Of a stretch of DNA of 64,000 bases, positions 25,182-33,026 are shown piece after piece (positions within the stretch are counted from its first letter, which is position 1; every line of letters begins with the position of its first letter). The position numbers and the translations under genes are program-made. The DNA comes from Scytonema hofmannii PCC 7110 (GTDB taxonomy: Bacteria; Cyanobacteriota; Cyanobacteriia; Cyanobacteriales; Nostocaceae). The DNA is taken from assembly GCF_000346485.2 (NCBI RefSeq), contig NZ_KQ976354.1, positions 2,176,181 to 2,240,180 of the forward strand. Direction: 5' to 3'. Below the pieces are notes generated by a model that saw nothing but the letters and a program-made list of their open reading frames with translations, was not told the DNA's origin and ran no database searches.

Positions 25182-27008
25182 ATGGCAATTTCTAAAAATC
25201 CTTGGCTAAATCATCCTTTACACGGTAATCCCAATCCCGGAACCGACGCAAGTTTTGTTGAATATCTACGCTGGATGCGAATTTTGCGAGAAAATCCTGA
25301 TGGGAATTCGCAAGTTAGCTTGGTCAATAATGGTGAAGTTCTAGAACTCTTGGATGAGTTACTAAGTCGTAGCGATTATAGCGATCGCTTGCTGCAACTT
25401 ACAGAACGAACGCGACGAATGGCTGCAGTACACTTTGAAGTGAAAGCAACTTGGCGGGTTCGCGTGGGTGGAATGCGCGGTCCTGAGTCAATGTTGCTAC
25501 CTGCTTTTGATGCTTTGGGAATACCTTATATCCCCAGTACAACCTTAAAAGGGGTGGCGCGAGAAATGGCGGAACGTGAACTGACCACTAAAGCACCTCG
25601 CGTAACTCCAGAACAAGTCCGGGATATTTTTGGTGAGATTGAACCTACGCCTTGTATGGGAAAGGTGATTTTTTTAGATGCGTACCCGTTACCGTTTGCA
25701 AAGACGGACGATGAAGACGAGATGGAAGGATTGGTACCTGATATGGCAAATTCTATCTGGACTTGGGATAGCGATCGCATTCCGCAGTACAGGGCGAATC
25801 CGAATGTCTTTTTATCACTTCGCAAACCCAGGTTTATAATTGGATTGCGTTTGGTCAGTGGAGCAGATTCTATTATTCTTGAACACGTACAGCGCTGGTT
25901 GTTTAAAGGGCTTGCTCAAGGTATCGGTTCTAGAGTGAATAGCGGTTACGGAACGTTTGAAATTGTTACTCAACAGGAACAACCAAAGAAGGCTAAAGAA
26001 ATTCTCTCGGTAAGATTCCAACTGCGCGGACAATTAATTCATGGGAGACAGTATTTTAATAATTGGCAAGAAAAAAGAGAGAAATCTGAATGGAAACCTC
26101 CAGGTATCGCACAATCTGAGGTTCGTTCTCCTGCATTTCGTTCCATACTACGTTATTGGTTCCGGACGTTAGCATTGGGAGTATTAGACGCAAGCGTAGT
26201 TAAGGATTGGGAATTAGGAGTTTTTGGAGGTATCGACCCTGAAGCTAGGATGGGAATGTTTCAGTTAGAAATTCCTGATGGTAGAGTTGTACGCGATAAC
26301 GCTAGCAAGAGAGACGAGGCGTGTGGATTTGCAACAGGGACTTTGATTGTACGACAATCACCCTTGTTTAAAAAATTGCTACCAGAGCAGCAAAATGCTC
26401 TTACCAATCTCTTAGCAAGTCTAACTTGGTTAGCATTTCACATGGGTGGTGTCGGTCAAGGAGCAAGACGACCTTGTTATTCCCGACAAGATAGAAATTC
26501 TGCTCCTTGGTGGCGTGGTTCGAGTGTTAAGTTAATCAGCTTAAATCAAGAGAATAAATATTGGCTTTGTCCGCCGCAGTTAGAAAATTTTCAGAATCGG
26601 TTTCGCAGTCGGTTGAATTACTTTTATACACATCTCTCAACATTAACAGGGTTAGTTTGCGATTCTACTCAACCTAGAACAGCAGACAATAATGGTAATT
26701 GGGCTGAAGCGATTGACAGCAATTGTCGTATTATCTGCATTCAAGGTAACATGATAGGCGGTAAACCCCCAGCTTTAGCATTATTGCATCAAGAAGCGAG
26801 AGGGGAAAACGGTTACGATCGCCAATTGTGCGGTTCAATTAACGAGCGATCGCCTATTTGGATTGCACGTGTTGGTAGTCCTTTCAGGGAGACAGGTTTT
26901 GACAATCAAGGTTTTGATGTTGTGACTATTTTTGGAGTTAACAATCCCCGTCGCCAACGCTATTTTGACAAGTTAAAGCAAAAACAAACACAAGCACAAA
27001 TTTTTTAA
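25182..27008 (+). CDS. Fused Cmr6-Cmr1 RAMP protein, type III-B
   Basis: A 608-residue protein with two RAMP units. Residues 1-265 are Cmr6-like: PYIPSTTLKGVAREMAERE and, at the end, GLAQGIGSRVNSGYGTFE. Residues 280-600 are Cmr1-like: RSPAFRSILRYWFRTLALG (the Cmr1 S-x-RWW-type helix) and MGGVGQGARRPCYSRQDRN (glycine-rich loop). Both normally sit at the 3' end of the crRNA, so fusing them is structurally sensible. AGGAG at 25168-25172 precedes ATG 25182. It is the last gene of the operon; no separate cmr1 or cas6 is present in the window. Confidence 0.87.
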   Translation: MAISKNPWLNHPLHGNPNPGTDASFVEYLRWMRILRENPDGNSQVSLVNNGEVLELLDELLSRSDYSDRLLQLTERTRRMAAVHFEVKATWRVRVGGMRGPESMLLPAFDALGIPYIPSTTLKGVAREMAERELTTKAPRVTPEQVRDIFGEIEPTPCMGKVIFLDAYPLPFAKTDDEDEMEGLVPDMANSIWTWDSDRIPQYRANPNVFLSLRKPRFIIGLRLVSGADSIILEHVQRWLFKGLAQGIGSRVNSGYGTFEIVTQQEQPKKAKEILSVRFQLRGQLIHGRQYFNNWQEKREKSEWKPPGIAQSEVRSPAFRSILRYWFRTLALGVLDASVVKDWELGVFGGIDPEARMGMFQLEIPDGRVVRDNASKRDEACGFATGTLIVRQSPLFKKLLPEQQNALTNLLASLTWLAFHMGGVGQGARRPCYSRQDRNSAPWWRGSSVKLISLNQENKYWLCPPQLENFQNRFRSRLNYFYTHLSTLTGLVCDSTQPRTADNNGNWAEAIDSNCRIICIQGNMIGGKPPALALLHQEARGENGYDRQLCGSINERSPIWIARVGSPFRETGFDNQGFDVVTIFGVNNPRRQRYFDKLKQKQTQAQIF

Positions 27009-27080
27009 GTATCAATCCTTCTTAATGATTATTTCGTCAAATAATCTGGTTGCGAATAACGACTTGAATCTAAATCGTTC

Positions 27081-27485
27081 TTAAGATTCTGCTTGAGCAA
27101 TTTGCCGAACTTGTGCAAGGGTTAGCCCTAGTAAATCTGCTACCTCTTGTTGTGTCATCCCACGCGCTAACATTGGCGATACTAATTCCAATTTTAATGC
27201 TTCGCGACCTTCTTGACGACCTTCTTGGCGACCTTCTTGACGACCTTCTTGGCGACCTTCAGCTTTCGCTTCTTGATAAACTCTAGTTTGCTCTAAATCA
27301 ATTCCCAACATGGCTTCTACCTCTACACGACTGAGATTAATGAATTTGTAAACGGCGATAGTTGTGATTACCTCTATTATGTCATCCTGCGGTAGAGTGC
27401 TTGGCTCAGAAGCCTTGACCCTTTCAATTAACTGTTTTGCTTGTGTGACCATTTGCTCTTCCGACGCTATGGTCAGTTGCAACAA
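27081..27485 (-). pseudogene. C-terminal remnant of a DUF2887/Rpn-type putative nuclease
   Basis: The piece keeps the usual C-terminal half: LLQLTIASEEQMVTQAKQL, then INLSRVEVEAMLGIDL, five EGRQ-like repeats and LVSPMLARGMTQQEVADLLG. Such proteins (Rpn/PD-(D/E)XK family, often annotated as putative transposases) have an N-terminal nuclease domain of about 130 residues, which is missing. The frame is open upstream to about 27620 but with unrelated sequence. TTG 27485 is the only nominal start. I take it as a 5'-truncated relic. Confidence 0.7.
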
Positions 27486-27656
27486 GCTGATTGCAACTGG
27501 TTGCTCTTGGGGGTTACCTAACTCAGCCTGATTGATACTGGAAAAATAGTGTAGGGGTTGAGGAACTCTCTTTGCAAGTAACCCTTCAGGGGGGTATTCG
27601 TGCGATCGCCAAGTTTGTTATAAATTTACCCACCGACTTACTGAGGCGATCGCGAA

Positions 27657-28022
27657 TTATTCTTCTGTATTTTCATTCTCAAAATTATCAAGCTCTAATG
27701 TATATTTTAATGCTTCTCTTAGCATCAATAAGTAATTAGGAGAAAGAGTCCCTAATTTTTTCATTAATCTCTGCTTATCAATAACAACAATTTGATAACA
27801 AAGCACTACAGATTCTTGTATTAAGCCACCTTCACCTACAGGTAAAACTATTGTACCTGGTACTTTAGCACGTCGTAAATTACTAGTTACAGGAACAACT
27901 ACTACTGTTGTTGTGAATTGATCGAGTGTACTTCTTTGAACAATAATAATTGGTCGAATACCTCCTTGCTCTGAACCCCGACTCGGATTCAAATCTGCTA
28001 AATAAACATCTCCTCGCATCAA
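27657..28022 (-). CDS. Type II toxin, PemK/MazF family endoribonuclease
   Basis: A 121-residue protein. MRGDVYLADLNPSRGSEQGG followed by RPIIIVQRSTLDQF is the classic MazF/PemK start, and VVPVTSNLRRAKVPGTIVLP carries the conserved Ser/Thr loop. The family cleaves mRNA at short motifs. It overlaps the upstream antitoxin gene by 4 bp (ATGA), the normal antitoxin-first order. The last 15 residues are acidic. Confidence 0.9.
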   Translation of the reverse strand: MMRGDVYLADLNPSRGSEQGGIRPIIIVQRSTLDQFTTTVVVVPVTSNLRRAKVPGTIVLPVGEGGLIQESVVLCYQIVVIDKQRLMKKLGTLSPNYLLMLREALKYTLELDNFENENTEE

Positions 28023-28273
28023 ACTTTATCCTCTTTCTGAAGCAGGGGAAGATAATCGGCTAAAGCTGCTTGTGCAAAAGCTAAATCTTCCTCAGCAAAT
28101 TCAGCTTTTAGCATCGCTGCTTCTTCATCAGAAATTGCATTCCATTGCTGAGTCAGTTTTTTCTGATGTAGAGAAATAGTGAAGTCTAAGACTTGCTCTT
28201 GCCAAGACACAGGCAATTGAGACAAGACTTCTAGCAGTTGAGATTGAATAATCTCTGTTGTCTTTTGTGTCAT
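28019..28273 (-). CDS. Antitoxin partner of the PemK/MazF toxin (DUF2281-like)
   Basis: An 84-residue acidic protein. IIQSQLLEVLSQLPVSWQEQ and then VLDFTISLHQKK resemble the DUF2281-type start of cyanobacterial antitoxins, and the C-terminal half (EEAAMLKAEFAEEDLAFAQA) is likely to wrap the toxin. ATG 28273 is chosen; in-frame GTG and TTG codons lie 6 and 15 nt upstream. It overlaps the toxin gene by 4 bp. Confidence 0.8.
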   Translation of the reverse strand: MTQKTTEIIQSQLLEVLSQLPVSWQEQVLDFTISLHQKKLTQQWNAISDEEAAMLKAEFAEEDLAFAQAALADYLPLLQKEDKV

Positions 28274-28288
28274 TGCCACACTTCCCAA

Positions 28289-28675
28289 AGCAACTCAGCG
28301 ATTTTTTACCTTTATTTTTTTATAATACTGCATAAGTAGGTCAATACGAAAAAACTTAGTTAAAGTATAAAGAATGTTTGGGGTGTAGTTGCGCTTTAAC
28401 TTCCTGGTCAAGAAAATGGGTGAGCGAGGACGCCCATCCCACAAGATGTGATATCAGTAAAAACTGTGAGATTTCGTTTCTGTTTCGTTTCCATTACATC
28501 GACTTCAGATGAAGCCAGCTAATTCAAAGCAATTGTTTCTGAAGTATTTCGCACTCCTGAGAAGTATCTCAACAATGCGAATTACCGCAAGCGATCGCTA
28601 ACTTTGAATTAACTCATACCACTGTAGCTAGGACAAACTTGTGAAGACAGAGCAAGATGCTATTGACAAACAAGA
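28289..28675. other. Intergenic region without recognisable genes
   Basis: Holds a partial copy of the GGACGCCCATCCCACAAG repeat (about 28429-28446) and one HIP1-like octamer near 28590. No open frame with a start signal or recognisable motif on either strand. The first 60 bp presumably carry the promoter of the toxin-antitoxin pair. Confidence 0.4.
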
Positions 28676-28990
28676 TTATTCGTGTAATTTTGAAATTTCA
28701 TTGAGTTGTAACCATTGCAAGACTTCATGGGGAATCTCCTCAAAATGTTCGAGCAATAAGTCCATAAAAGCGAGATGTAGTGAATCATTGCGCGTTGGGT
28801 GACGTTGCTTTTTACCTTTTCTAAACCAACCACGTACAGTAGATTCAGAACGGGAACATATCAAAGCCATTTGTTCGTAACTTACATCCCACTTTGCGTA
28901 AAAGTCTGCTGGTAACATACCGAACTCCCAATGACTGTAGAGTAAAATTAAGTGCAGTTCGCGTGCCGTTATTTGACGGGGATTAGACAT
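28676..28990 (-). CDS. Small helix-turn-helix protein
   Basis: A 104-residue protein. YEQMALICSRSESTVRGWFR (about residues 39-58) reads as a helix-turn-helix, followed by basic KGKKQRHPTR; the tail HEVLQWLQLNEISKLHE is helical. It is probably a DNA-binding regulator. ATG 28990 is chosen because MSNPRQITARELHL begins a regular helical domain. It lies downstream of a RelE/HigB-like toxin gene on the same strand (88 bp gap), so it may be that toxin's antitoxin, though it does not look like a standard Xre HigA. Confidence 0.6.
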   Translation of the reverse strand: MSNPRQITARELHLILLYSHWEFGMLPADFYAKWDVSYEQMALICSRSESTVRGWFRKGKKQRHPTRNDSLHLAFMDLLLEHFEEIPHEVLQWLQLNEISKLHE

Positions 28991-29078
28991 GATGAGTAGC
29001 GTGATGAGTGAGAGGTTGGAAGTACACTCCTTGTAAAGACGCGCCATGACACGTCTCTATATTCTTTTTCGGAGATGT

Positions 29079-29351
29079 CTAATGTGAATCTATGTGTGTT
29101 ACTTCAATAATTTCTCCTTTTACATAACGCCAATAAAATCGTTTTGCCATAGATGCAGAAGAACTCCAAATATCACTACCATCTTTGTTGCGATAGCGAT
29201 GAGTTCTCAAACTGCGATAAGCAGGACCATTATTAGCGAAACATTCAAAAGCTTTGTCGTATTGCTTGCGGTCTTTTTTTGGTAAATCATCAAGTTGTTT
29301 TTGGGTTTTAGGAGCAAAAATCAAACAAAACTTGACAGATTGAATTTGCAT
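29079..29351 (-). CDS. RelE/ParE-superfamily toxin-like protein
   Basis: A 90-residue basic protein. FAPKTQKQLDDLPKKDRKQY near the start, LRTHRYRNKDGSDIWSSSAS in the middle and FYWRYVKGEIIEVTHIDSH at the end follow the RelE/HigB pattern of a small beta sheet with two N-terminal helices. Such toxins cut mRNA on the ribosome or inhibit gyrase. No standard antitoxin gene overlaps it; the HTH gene 88 bp downstream is the only candidate. It lies just downstream of cas2 on the same strand. Confidence 0.65.
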   Translation of the reverse strand: MQIQSVKFCLIFAPKTQKQLDDLPKKDRKQYDKAFECFANNGPAYRSLRTHRYRNKDGSDIWSSSASMAKRFYWRYVKGEIIEVTHIDSH

Positions 29352-29399
29352 TCAATAATTTCCCAATGTCCAAACTTGACCGAAAGTAAACGCTCATAC

Positions 29400-29436
29400 G
29401 ATTTTGGATTTTAGATTTTGGATTTTGGATTGTAGA
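29400..29436. repeat. Short tandem repeat (GGATTTT/TTTTGGA)n
   Basis: Copies of GATTTTGGATTTTAGATTTT type in the gap between cas2 and the RelE-like gene. The same motif recurs at 46366-46406 and, complementary, at 52960-52992, where in both cases it is translated. Confidence 0.75.
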
Positions 29437-29558
29437 GACATTGTATGCAACGTTTCTACATTGTATTTTTTGACGCGACGGTGGAGCGCGTGGTTGTTTC
29501 CAAACGTTCATTTTGGTTATGATGAGTAGGTAAAAAGCTAAGAAATATTCCGCAGTCG

Positions 29559-29837
29559 CTAAACTATAAATGCTGCATCATCAATGCTCAATTCAGGTTG
29601 CGTTCCTACGACTGCAACTTTGCAACGACTGTGTGCAGTCATGGGATAAAATCTCACTTGGTCTTCGCGTCGGTTCACAAGTCGTGTCAGGTATTTGGAT
29701 ACGCTTTCAAATTGCTTCTCATCCAAGACACACTCAAACACAGACTTTTGCACGCGAAACCCATAGCTTTCAAGGAGTTTTGACACTTTATTGCGACGGG
29801 TGTCACTAACAATGTCGTAGCAAACTAAGTAAAACAT
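29559..29837 (-). CDS. cas2: CRISPR adaptation protein Cas2
   Basis: A 92-residue protein with the ferredoxin-like start MFYLVCYDIVSDTRRNKVSK, including the conserved Asp after the first strand, and VQKSVFECVLDEKQFESVSK. It bridges two Cas1 dimers in the spacer-integration complex. It follows cas1 with a 2-bp gap, so the two are co-transcribed. It is the only cas2 in the window and would have to serve both Cas1 versions. Confidence 0.95.
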   Translation of the reverse strand: MFYLVCYDIVSDTRRNKVSKLLESYGFRVQKSVFECVLDEKQFESVSKYLTRLVNRREDQVRFYPMTAHSRCKVAVVGTQPELSIDDAAFIV

Positions 29838-29839
29838 AA

Positions 29840-30880
29840 CTACTTCACCAAGGTTAGTATCGGTTTCTGGGTTTCAGCGATATTGGTGAAATTGAGAGGA
29901 TTTGGGTGAAATTTTAATGCCAAGGGGCGGTAATATTCTACATCACCTATCAAAGATGAAATATATTCCCTTACCTGCAAATCTATACATTGACGGTAAG
30001 TGACTTCTCCAGCATAGGGATGCAGTACGAAAGTTTTCAATTTTCCTTCCCAATGTTGCAGAAAGCGTTGGATAAGAGTGTAAGATTTCTTCCCATTTCC
30101 ATTAGTGTTAGCAAGATGACGGGTAAAATGCAACACCATGTCATCAACTATGGGTGCGCGAAATTCTGCACTCAAGTCCCATGCTAAAGGAAGTTCGCGA
30201 TCGCGATCGCAGTATAAAATTCCATAATCTGGGTGAAGTCCTGCGGTTTGGAGATGGGTGTAAACATATTGATGTAAGAGTTGATGTCCCAGAGTTAAGA
30301 ATTTGTTAATTTGTTTTGTTGTTATGGGGGGACATTGGTTATGGAAGGCGAGTAGGTAAGCAATAGCAGAATAGTGAATACTGTCTGCTTCGTGAATATA
30401 CTCGTGCAATTCGTTAATGGATGGTGCAACTGATAGGTTATCCATCAACAATTCCAAGTAATTTAATGTGCGTTTGATTGTGGGATCGGTATTTTGGAAT
30501 GTGTACTGACGAGTCCAATTTTGCAGAAAAGCGTGTTGATTGTGCAATTTTGCCCAAATTATACTTTCTGCTGTAGCGCGGTTAAATTCAGTATCACGCA
30601 GGCGTTGGCGCTGGTAAGTTAAGTATTGAGTTTGGACTGGAGAGGGGTTTTCTACACGTCCGATATATTCACCAGTTTGGGTTAAATACAAGACGGGAAT
30701 TTGATTTAACCGGATAATCTGCACGATATCTTTTGGCAATTTGATATTACCAAAGATGATGAATTGACTAATATTGCTAATGCGGATTAAGAAACGTTGT
30801 CTCTCTTGTTGAAATACCTTCAAGTACTTGTTTTGAAGTTTGAATGAGGCATTTGGATCTGTGATGTATATAGTAGACAT
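29840..30880 (-). CDS. cas1: CRISPR integrase Cas1 (stand-alone copy)
   Basis: About 346 residues. The N-terminal beta domain (MSTIYITDPNASFKLQNKYL) and the catalytic helical domain are complete. The first metal ligand, Glu, sits in EYIHEADSIHYSAI. At the second site, where most Cas1 have His (GFLH), this protein has GILYCDRDRE; at the third it has WDLSAEFRAPIVD, keeping Asp but with Ala in the usual Asp/Glu place. So two usual ligands are altered, unlike the RT-Cas1 copy (GNLH, DLMEEFR). It may be structural or use other ligands. ATG 30880 matches the other Cas1 start; ATG 30910 is less likely. Directly upstream of cas2. Confidence 0.92.
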   Translation of the reverse strand: MSTIYITDPNASFKLQNKYLKVFQQERQRFLIRISNISQFIIFGNIKLPKDIVQIIRLNQIPVLYLTQTGEYIGRVENPSPVQTQYLTYQRQRLRDTEFNRATAESIIWAKLHNQHAFLQNWTRQYTFQNTDPTIKRTLNYLELLMDNLSVAPSINELHEYIHEADSIHYSAIAYLLAFHNQCPPITTKQINKFLTLGHQLLHQYVYTHLQTAGLHPDYGILYCDRDRELPLAWDLSAEFRAPIVDDMVLHFTRHLANTNGNGKKSYTLIQRFLQHWEGKLKTFVLHPYAGEVTYRQCIDLQVREYISSLIGDVEYYRPLALKFHPNPLNFTNIAETQKPILTLVK

Positions 30881-31030
30881 GGGTTCTGTGAAGTAAAAGT
30901 GTAAAGTCAAAGTAAGAAAGAATTTTTATTTTTTAGGTTTGTCTCTGGCTTGATTTGAAGAAATTTCTTCATTCCAGTGACTGACCTTTTATCTTTTTCC
31001 TTTTGACTTAATTCCATCTTCGCAGATGCC

Positions 31031-31093
31031 TATATGAGTATGTATCTGAGTAAAAGCGATTTTTATATGAGTTTGTATATGAGTTATATGACT
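31031..31093. promoter_or_regulatory. Direct-repeat array upstream of cas1 (TATATGAGT units)
   Basis: Units TATATGAGT (31031), TGTATCTGAGT (31041), TATATGAGT (31064), TGTATATGAGT (31074) and TATATGACT (31085) recur about every 10-11 bp, i.e. on one face of the helix. They lie about 150-210 bp upstream of the cas1 start. A matching array sits at 35281-35354, so they are probably binding sites for one regulator. Confidence 0.6.
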
Positions 31094-31188
31094 TGGGATT
31101 AGTCATGAAAAAATCGGAGTGGGATGCTCCGATAAAGTTGGCGATCGCTGTAGTATTGGGATAAATTTCTTACCGCTAAAAAATTAGC

Positions 31189-32823
31189 TATTCAAATTTT
31201 CTTCAATTTATAAAAAGCCAAAGTCCAACTCAATACTGCTCGGTTAAGACCTTTTCGAGCGTCGTAGATAACGATATATCAAGAGTTTCAATCTACCTGA
31301 TTTCCTTAACCGAGCAGTATTGAAGTCCAACTCTTCTGATTTTGTTTTAGCCGATCCCGAGTTTCCATTTTGATTCGACTTATAAAAAGCCAAAGTTGGG
31401 GAGATGGTCAGATGCTCAAATCGCTGAGCAGGAGTTTCCATTTTGATTCGACTTATAAAAAGCCAAAGCAAGGCTTTGTTGATGCTAAGCAACTTGGCGT
31501 TACAGTTTCCATTTTGATTCGACTTATAAAAAGCCAAAGCGGTCGTCCAACCTGGGATCTGTTAACCCCTGGAAAGTTTCCATTTTGATTCGACTTATAA
31601 AAAGCCAAAGTGTAATCAAACATCCGGTGACAGTATCAATATTGTTTCCATTTTGATTCGACTTATAAAAAGCCAAAGTTTTTTCTTATGGTTTTTCAAC
31701 GATCATCATTTTTGTTTCCATTTTGATTCGACTTATAAAAAGCCAAAGCCCCTCAGCAGGGGGAGCAGTATTCTAGGCAGTTCCGCTGTTTCCATTTTGA
31801 TTCGACTTATAAAAAGCCAAAGTTTAGAGGCTAACGGTTTTATAGGAAGTTATGCTAGGGTTTCCATTTTGATTCGACTTATAAAAAGCCAAAGATGGAG
31901 ATGGCTCAAGAAGAAAAAAACAATATAAAGTTTCCATTTTGATTCGACTTATAAAAAGCCAAAGACTTTGAAATACCTCCAGTTAAAGATCCTCCATTAA
32001 AGTTTCCATTTTGATTCGACTTATAAAAAGCCAAAGCAATGGGAGAAGCTTGTAGAGGTCAAAAGTCTACATATAGGTTTCCATTTTGATTCGACTTATA
32101 AAAAGCCAAAGTTGAAGGAAAAGTTGTTTTTGTCGCAGTAGTTAAAGTTTCCATTTTGATTCGACTTATAAAAAGCCAAAGCCAGCACCCGCTTGGGCCT
32201 TGGAATGTTTCAGTATTGTTTCCATTTTGATTCGACTTATAAAAAGCCAAAGTCTTATTGAAGGAGATGGTGAAGTTTCAGAAGATGAGTTTCCATTTTG
32301 ATTCGACTTATAAAAAGCCAAAGAGGAGTTGATTGAATTTATGGAGTTAAATACTCCCGAAGTTTCCATTTTGATTCGACTTATAAAAAGCCAAAGAATT
32401 TAACCGCTTAATTTCAATTTGTTCTGTGTCAAGTTTCCATTTTGATTCGACTTATAAAAAGCCAAAGCATGACGGCAATTCGGAATCGGGTATTAAATTC
32501 TAGTTTCCATTTTGATTCGACTTATAAAAAGCCAAAGTTTTTCCACCTGATGATGGATTAGACGCCGGCTAAAGTTTCCATTTTGATTCGACTTATAAAA
32601 AGCCAAAGAACTATCGCCATCACAGCCTATAATGATGATGTTTGTTTCCATTTTGATTCGACTTATAAAAAGCCAAAGTCTTTTAACAGTAGCTCCCGCT
32701 GTTGCTAAAGAACAGGTTTCCATTTTGATTCGACTTATAAAAAGCCAAAGATGTGGCGACCTTGCGGTCATAGGAGTTAAGAAAGCAGGTTTCCATTTTG
32801 ATTCGACTTATAAAAAGCCAAAG
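31189..32823 (-). CRISPR. CRISPR array: 21 identical 35-bp repeats plus one degenerate end repeat
   Basis: The repeat begins GTTTCCATTTTG and ends AAAAAGCCAAAG on the plus strand. Repeats run from 31361 to 32823 with spacers of 33-40 bp (mostly 35-37). A further repeat at 31189-31223 has 8 of 35 positions changed (last 16 nt intact) and marks the old, leader-distal end. On the minus strand the repeat ends GGAAAC, like common crRNA 5' handles, so transcription is inferred on the minus strand with the leader at 32824-33020. The oldest spacer is split by a small insertion (31231-31322). cas1-cas2 lie past the old end, RT-cas1 beyond the leader. Confidence 0.97.
31231..31322. mobile_element. 92-bp MITE inside the oldest CRISPR spacer
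   Basis: Perfect 18-bp terminal inverted repeats (CAATACTGCTCGGTTAAG at 31231-31248; complement at 31305-31322) and a perfect 10-bp target duplication AAGTCCAACT (31221-31230 and 31323-31332). Removing the insert and one duplicate restores a normal 35-bp spacer. The ends match those of the IS4-like element at 61342-62886 at 15 of 18 positions, so it is probably moved by a related transposase. No coding capacity. Confidence 0.88.
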
Positions 32824-33026
32824 GCTACCGCTCGAAAGCCTTGCCCTGAGGTAATTCTACAGCACTTTTTTGTGGGATGCAAATTTTGCTTCCAATAATT
32901 GAGAATTAGTTGCAATAAGTGTGCCATATCAACACTTCAAACCCTTACCAGGATAGTAATTTGTGGGATAGAACGAAAGAATAAGGGTTTCAGCCGTTGT
33001 GTCTATCCCACAAATGGTATACTAGG
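32824..33026 (-). promoter_or_regulatory. Inferred CRISPR leader with interlocked inverted repeats
   Basis: Lies at the end with perfect repeats, between the array and the stop codon of RT-cas1. It contains a perfect 13-bp inverted repeat (ATTTGTGGGATAG 32959-32971 with CTATCCCACAAAT 33003-33015) and a second 9-bp one (AAACCCTTA 32939-32947 with TAAGGGTTT 32982-32990). The two interlock in pseudoknot order. TTTGTGGGAT recurs at 32869-32878. These may end RT-cas1 transcripts or mark binding sites for adaptation. No promoter boxes could be assigned with confidence. Confidence 0.5.

Noticed and set aside
29308-29511. 67-codon frame between cas2 and the RelE-like gene
   Set aside because: Contains the repeat-encoded peptide IQNPKSKIQN and overlaps the toxin start in another frame.
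31244-32898. Open frames crossing the CRISPR array
   Set aside because: They only translate the regularly spaced repeats (WLFISRIKMET or FHFDSTYKKPK units).
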